Assembly: GCF_001597745.1 (NCBI RefSeq)
Contig: NZ_LUHJ01000047.1
Location: 71,598-135,597, forward strand
Direction: 5' to 3'
Length of the DNA stretch: 64,000 nucleotides
DNA from: Anabaena sp. 4-3
Lineage (GTDB): Bacteria; Cyanobacteriota; Cyanobacteriia; Cyanobacteriales; Nostocaceae
The first letter of the stretch is position 1; every line of letters begins with the position of its first letter. A model generated the notes under the pieces. It was not told where the DNA came from. It did no database searches and was given only the letters and a program-made list of their open reading frames with translations. The position numbers and the translations under genes were made by a program. This document shows positions 60,415 through 64,000 of this stretch, piece by piece.

Positions 60415-60928
60415 TGAGAGAATTGCGATCGCCAGATGTTGAGCAACTACATACCAAAATGCCAAGCATTCTCAAAACTAGAGTGTTTGTAATTCCTGAC
60501 AGCAGTAAGTATTGGAGTTAATCGGTGAGTATTAATTAAGTTTATAAAAAAGCATCAATTAAAAAGTCATTAAATTACTAAAATCTATATATTTACTACC
60601 TTGCCTGAGTACAGCTAAAATTTTTCATGCTGGCATCCAGGAAACAAACCTATGTCTATTGACAAGGAATGTCTTTGTTGCTGGTTTAAGTTGTCAGGGA
60701 TCAAATTCAATTGCTATGCAACGAGAATAGCAAACAAACATCTACGCCAACCAGAAAAATTTCATTAAAATTCTGAATGGTACTGCTGAAAAGAGAAGTG
60801 CTAAGGCGATAAATTAGTATTTTTACTTAGAAATCAGCACTAGCGATGCTCACAGAACTCGCCCTAGTTGGGTTATTTTGCCGCTATACCATTTATATTG
60901 AAATTATTACTAGGTTTTTTAGTTGCTC
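60415..60928. other. 514-base intergenic region
   Basis: Upstream region of sppA. No coding frame, tandem repeat or clear hairpin is seen. Confidence 0.45.
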
Positions 60929-61750
60929 ATGGTTTGGCCTTTCAAGTCCAAGTTTCGGAAACAAATTGCACGAATTGAAATTACAGGTGCGATCGCTAGT
61001 GCTACGCGCAAACGGGTATTAGAAGCCTTAAAGACGATTGAGGAAAAGAAATTTCCCGCTTTACTGCTACGCATTGATAGCCCTGGAGGTACTGTTGGCG
61101 ATTCGCAAGAAATCTACAGTGCGCTCAAGCGTTTACGCCAAAAAATCAAAATTGTTGCCAGTTTTGGCAATATTTCCGCGTCTGGTGGCGTTTACATTGG
61201 TATGGGTGCGGAACACATCATGGCTAACCCCGGAACTATCACGGGTAGCATAGGTGTAATTCTGCGTGGGAATAACTTAGAACGCCTGTTAGAAAAAATT
61301 GGTGTTTCCTTCAAGGTAATTAAGTCAGGCCCTTACAAAGATATTTTGGCATTTGATCGGGAATTAACCGAGCCAGAACAACACATCTTACAAGAGTTGA
61401 TTGACACCAGTTATCAGCAGTTTGTTCAAACTGTAGCCGAGGGGCGGTCTTTAGCAGTAGAAAAAGTGAAAAGTTTTGCTGATGGACGGATTTTCACTGG
61501 GCAACAAGCTTTAGAATTGGGTATTGTAGACCGCTTGGGAACGGAAGAAGATGCCCGACGTTGGACAGCAGAGTTAGTTGGACTTGATCCTGAGAAAACC
61601 CCCTGTTATACCTTAGAAGAACGTAAACCCCTATTAAGTCGGATTTTACCAGGGAGTCGTCAAGTTTCTTCTAAACTAGGCGCAGGAGTTGACTGGCTGG
61701 AATTTGAAATGTCTACCAGTGGTTTACCGTTATGGTTATATAGACCGTAG
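60929..61750 (+). CDS. sppA: signal peptide peptidase SppA
   Basis: A 273-residue protease from the ATG at 60929 (MVWPFKSKFRKQIARI; a TTG six bases upstream is possible). Features of 36-kDa-type SppA are ITGAIASATRKRVLEAL, LLLRIDSPGGTVGDSQEIYSAL near residue 47, SASGGVYIGMGAEHIMANPGTITGSIGVI near residue 83 with the serine nucleophile, and VIKSGPYKDIL near residue 133 with the likely lysine. It clears membrane signal peptides. A membrane anchor is not obvious, so it may be peripheral; the N-terminus is basic. Confidence 0.95.
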   Translation: MVWPFKSKFRKQIARIEITGAIASATRKRVLEALKTIEEKKFPALLLRIDSPGGTVGDSQEIYSALKRLRQKIKIVASFGNISASGGVYIGMGAEHIMANPGTITGSIGVILRGNNLERLLEKIGVSFKVIKSGPYKDILAFDRELTEPEQHILQELIDTSYQQFVQTVAEGRSLAVEKVKSFADGRIFTGQQALELGIVDRLGTEEDARRWTAELVGLDPEKTPCYTLEERKPLLSRILPGSRQVSSKLGAGVDWLEFEMSTSGLPLWLYRP

Positions 61751-61769
61751 CGCAGAAAATAGGGAAGTG

Positions 61770-61829
61770 GGGATTGGGGGAATGAGGGGGATGAGGGGGA
61801 TGAGGGAGATGAGGGAGATGAGGGAGACA
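61770..61829. repeat. GGGGATGA-type tandem array after sppA
   Basis: Seven or more GATGAGGGG/GATGAGGGA units following the sppA stop. Confidence 0.85.
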
Positions 61830-61835
61830 AGAAGA

Positions 61836-61900
61836 ATAACTAATGACTAATGACTAATGACTAATGACTAATGACTAATGACTAATGACTAATAACTAAT
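61836..61900. repeat. TGACTAA tandem array before aroH
   Basis: Eight heptamers ending 17 bases before the aroH GTG, with TCAGGAGGA as ribosome-binding site between. Confidence 0.9.
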
Positions 61901-61916
61901 TCAGGAGGATTTTGGC

Positions 61917-62330
61917 GTGGAGTGGCGAATGCAAGCGATTCGTGGAGCAACAACAGTTTCTGAGAACACAGTAGAAGCGATGCGAGAAGCGGTGACAGAA
62001 CTACTAGACGAACTGGAAAGACGAAATCAACTCCACCCACGGGACATGATTAGTGTTACTTTTTCTGTGACGCGAGATTTAGATGCGATTTTTCCGGCGG
62101 CGATCGCCAGACCTCGCCCCGGTTGGGATAATGTAGCTATGCTAGATGTGCAGCAAATGCACGTTGAGGGTAGTTTACAGCGTTGCATCCGGTTTTTAAT
62201 CCACGCCTATCTACCAGTCTCTACCCCCGTTTATCATATTTACTTGCGCGAAGCTAAGAAACTACGTCCTGATTGGAGTTTACCCCAGGCGTTACAAGCC
62301 CCACCGCAAGCAGTAGAGTCAAAAGTTTAA
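61917..62330 (+). CDS. aroH: chorismate mutase AroH
   Basis: A 137-residue AroH-type chorismate mutase with GTG start after AGGAGGA. Active-site residues of the Bacillus enzyme are kept: MQAIRGATTVSENT (Arg), MISVTFSVTRDLDAIFPA, and the late RCIRFLIHAYLPVSTPVYHIYLREAKKLRPDW with Arg near residue 90 and Tyr/Arg beyond. It converts chorismate to prephenate for Phe/Tyr synthesis. It is a monofunctional form, convergent with the MFS-SDR gene 34 bases away. Confidence 0.95.
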   Translation: MEWRMQAIRGATTVSENTVEAMREAVTELLDELERRNQLHPRDMISVTFSVTRDLDAIFPAAIARPRPGWDNVAMLDVQQMHVEGSLQRCIRFLIHAYLPVSTPVYHIYLREAKKLRPDWSLPQALQAPPQAVESKV

Positions 62331-62364
62331 CTCGGTTAGAAAAACTAGCTTCCGCCCGATTTTG

Positions 62365-64000
62365 CTAAATTCCAGGGCGGATAATTTTCTCAGCTACTTG
62401 GGGAAGCGATCGCTGGAGGAAAAACAACAGTTTAGTTTTACCGATTCGCATCTCATAGCGATCGCTTGTAAAATTATCCCAGAATTCATCTACCAACGCA
62501 TCAGGTGAGATTTTCCCTTTACCCCGTCCTTGAGTCATCGGTGTATCCACTAAAGGCGCAATAATTTCAAACACTTTAATAGATGTGCTTTCCAATTGCC
62601 ACCGCAAGGCTTTTGTAGCAATATGTATTCCCGCTTTACTACCGCAGTAGACAGGCGCACTTTGTTTAGGAACTAATCCTAAACCAGAGGAAACATTAAC
62701 AATAGCCGCTTCTTTTTTTGTCAGCAAATGGGGTAACATCAATTTAATCAATTGCAATGGAGCAATTAAATTAGTGCGTAATTCTGTCTCAATTAACTCT
62801 AATTTTATCTCTGGATTAATAAATTCATAGTTGTATTGAATCCCTGCATTATTAATCAAAATATTTACATTTGGGTAGAAATTAACTAGCTTTTGCAAAG
62901 CCTTGAAATCATTTAAATCAGCAACTTCAGTGATTATTTCAGGGAATATTTTCTTAACATCAGCTAATTTTTGGGGATTACGTCCAGTAATAATCACTGT
63001 ATTGTTTTCTTGCAGAAACTTTCGCGCCAGTGCTAAACCAATTCCTGATGAACCGCCAGTAATTAAAACTGTATTACCTTGGGTTGACATTGTAAATTTC
63101 TTCACTGAACACTTGACAGCAACAGCAGCTACAAGGATTTGGGCAGCACTGAACCAATAAGGTGTAGATGGGCTAATGTTTTGATATAACCAACCAGCTA
63201 ACAATGGGGCAATCATTCTAGCTAAAGCTTGTACTGTCTGAATATTGCTGTTGATTCGCCCTTGAGTTTTTTCCCCAACGCTTTTGGACATCAATCCAAT
63301 TAAGGAAGTTTCTGCTAAAGGCTGTCCAATTCCTACAAGTACAATACTGATATAGAGAACCATCACTGAGCCAGTGATTGCGAATACGCCAGACAAAGTA
63401 AAAGCTAATCCGGTGATTAACGCACCATAAAATGCCATGCGGACTTCGCCCCATCTGGGCAATAACCACGGAATAATAATTGCTTGATCGAAAACACTAA
63501 TTACACCAAATAGGGCAAATAACGGGGCAATTTGTGATGCTTGCCAATTAAATTGCTCATTTGCTAAAGCAGGTAAGTTAGAAATGAGCACAAACATCGC
63601 CATATTGACAATCAAAAAGCTTAACATCAGCCAGCGCAGATGCGGCAGTGCGAGACAGGCTTGCAATTGCGTGAAAGGATTTAACTGAGCAAAGCTAGGT
63701 TTGGGAGAACGCTGGGCTGGTGGTAAAGTTTCTGGCATGGCGAAATAGCCCCACACCAAAGCCACAAAAAAGGCGATCGCCACAACATACACAGGTAAAC
63801 TAGGATGAATCCCAGACATTACCCCACTCACAACCGGGCCGACAATCAACCCCAGGGCTATCATCGCACTCACCCAGGAAAAAGCACGAGTGCGCTGTTG
63901 ATGGGTGGTAGAATCTGCGATCGCTGCAAACGCAATGCTAGCAGTACCATCAGTTAGCCCCACCATCAGCCATCCCGCAAACAGTAACGCTAATGCGCCA
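62365..64000 (-). CDS. MFS transporter fused to short-chain dehydrogenase, 5' end cut
   Basis: The minus strand reads without a stop from the window edge to 62365. The part from the edge to about 63091 is an MFS transporter (RTRAFSWVSAMIALGLIVGP, RLLPRWGEVRMAFYGALITGL-like LLPRWGEVRMAFYGALIT, and QPLAETSLIGLMSKSVGEKTQGRINS) lacking its first spans beyond the window. Then KKFT leads directly into MSTQGNTVLITGGSSGIG, an SDR domain with GGSSGIGLALA, NNAGIQYNY, VNVSSGLGLV and YCGSKAGIHIATKAL (catalytic Tyr and Lys). The SDR part could also be translated alone from the ATG at 63090. The fusion could couple export to a redox step or be a loss of a stop codon. Confidence 0.9.
   Translation of the reverse strand, partial: GALALLFAGWLMVGLTDGTASIAFAAIADSTTHQQRTRAFSWVSAMIALGLIVGPVVSGVMSGIHPSLPVYVVAIAFFVALVWGYFAMPETLPPAQRSPKPSFAQLNPFTQLQACLALPHLRWLMLSFLIVNMAMFVLISNLPALANEQFNWQASQIAPLFALFGVISVFDQAIIIPWLLPRWGEVRMAFYGALITGLAFTLSGVFAITGSVMVLYISIVLVGIGQPLAETSLIGLMSKSVGEKTQGRINSNIQTVQALARMIAPLLAGWLYQNISPSTPYWFSAAQILVAAVAVKCSVKKFTMSTQGNTVLITGGSSGIGLALARKFLQENNTVIITGRNPQKLADVKKIFPEIITEVADLNDFKALQKLVNFYPNVNILINNAGIQYNYEFINPEIKLELIETELRTNLIAPLQLIKLMLPHLLTKKEAAIVNVSSGLGLVPKQSAPVYCGSKAGIHIATKALRWQLESTSIKVFEIIAPLVDTPMTQGRGKGKISPDALVDEFWDNFTSDRYEMRIGKTKLLFFLQRSLPQVAEKIIRPGI

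Noticed and set aside
1-64000. tRNA, rRNA or riboswitch genes
   Set aside because: None was recognised by eye; a covariance-model search was not possible, so structured RNAs could have been missed.

Overview
The window is chromosomal DNA from a filamentous, heterocyst-forming type cyanobacterium (Nostoc/Anabaena-like; inference). The evidence is the many copies of the cyanobacterial HIP1 octamer GCGATCGC, the clade-typical genes pipX-pipY-sepF-proC, DUF3086/DUF3119, TIGR03643 and an Atx1-type metallochaperone, and many short tandem heptamer repeats of the classes known in heterocystous cyanobacteria. No tRNA, rRNA or CRISPR array was seen.

Region 1 (1-21283, almost all minus strand) is a large surface-polysaccharide locus. 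It holds about eleven glycosyltransferases (GT2, GT4, GT8 and a GT-D-like protein), a SAM methyltransferase, a GT2-methyltransferase fusion, an NAD-dependent sugar epimerase, a polysaccharide deacetylase, and an ABC exporter pair of Wzm/Wzt type whose ATPase carries a C-terminal glycan-binding-like domain. The genes are closely packed and probably form one or a few operons that build and export an O-antigen-like or exopolysaccharide chain. Several genes (1-4878 and 14035-15390) are clearly richer in A+T than their neighbours, and a broken deacetylase tail lies at 13852-13983; both suggest cassette exchange. A 1.2 kb gene-free stretch separates this block from a divergent Wzc/GumC-like tyrosine kinase/co-polymerase gene (22498), a methyltransferase and a further GT2.

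Region 2 (27448-38871) is a mixture: Tex, small membrane proteins (YvlD/holin-like, Pmp3), a coiled-coil protein, a c6-type cytochrome next to an aldo/keto reductase, a methyltransferase overlapping a PrsW-family protease, a DUF1392-like protein, a metallochaperone, and a Rieske oxygenase with an unusual presumed iron-site residue. Several stem-loop dispersed repeats lie between these genes.

Region 3 (39325-50951) is housekeeping on the plus strand: der, an EcfT/CbiQ-type transporter gene, a pabB/trpE-family gene with a repeat-derived proline-rich insert, pipX, pipY, sepF, proC, an ISE2/Ski2-type DExH helicase and a secreted hypothetical protein. Intergenic regions are packed with TGACTAA, CCCCAAT and CCCCTGC repeats, which often reach exactly to start or stop codons.

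Region 4 (51083-64000) holds an iron-sulfur cryptochrome/photolyase in tandem with a Phd/VapC-type toxin-antitoxin pair, TIGR03643, plsY, a solitary tnpB with an end hairpin over its stop codon, a Uma2 nuclease, DUF3086, DUF3119, an MlaE permease, sppA, aroH and an MFS transporter fused in frame to a short-chain dehydrogenase (cut by the window end).

No single wholly new system stands out. The best leads are the MFS-SDR fusion, the solitary tnpB with its likely guide-RNA end, the families of non-autonomous stem-loop elements, repeat invasion of a coding sequence, and the altered Rieske oxygenase.
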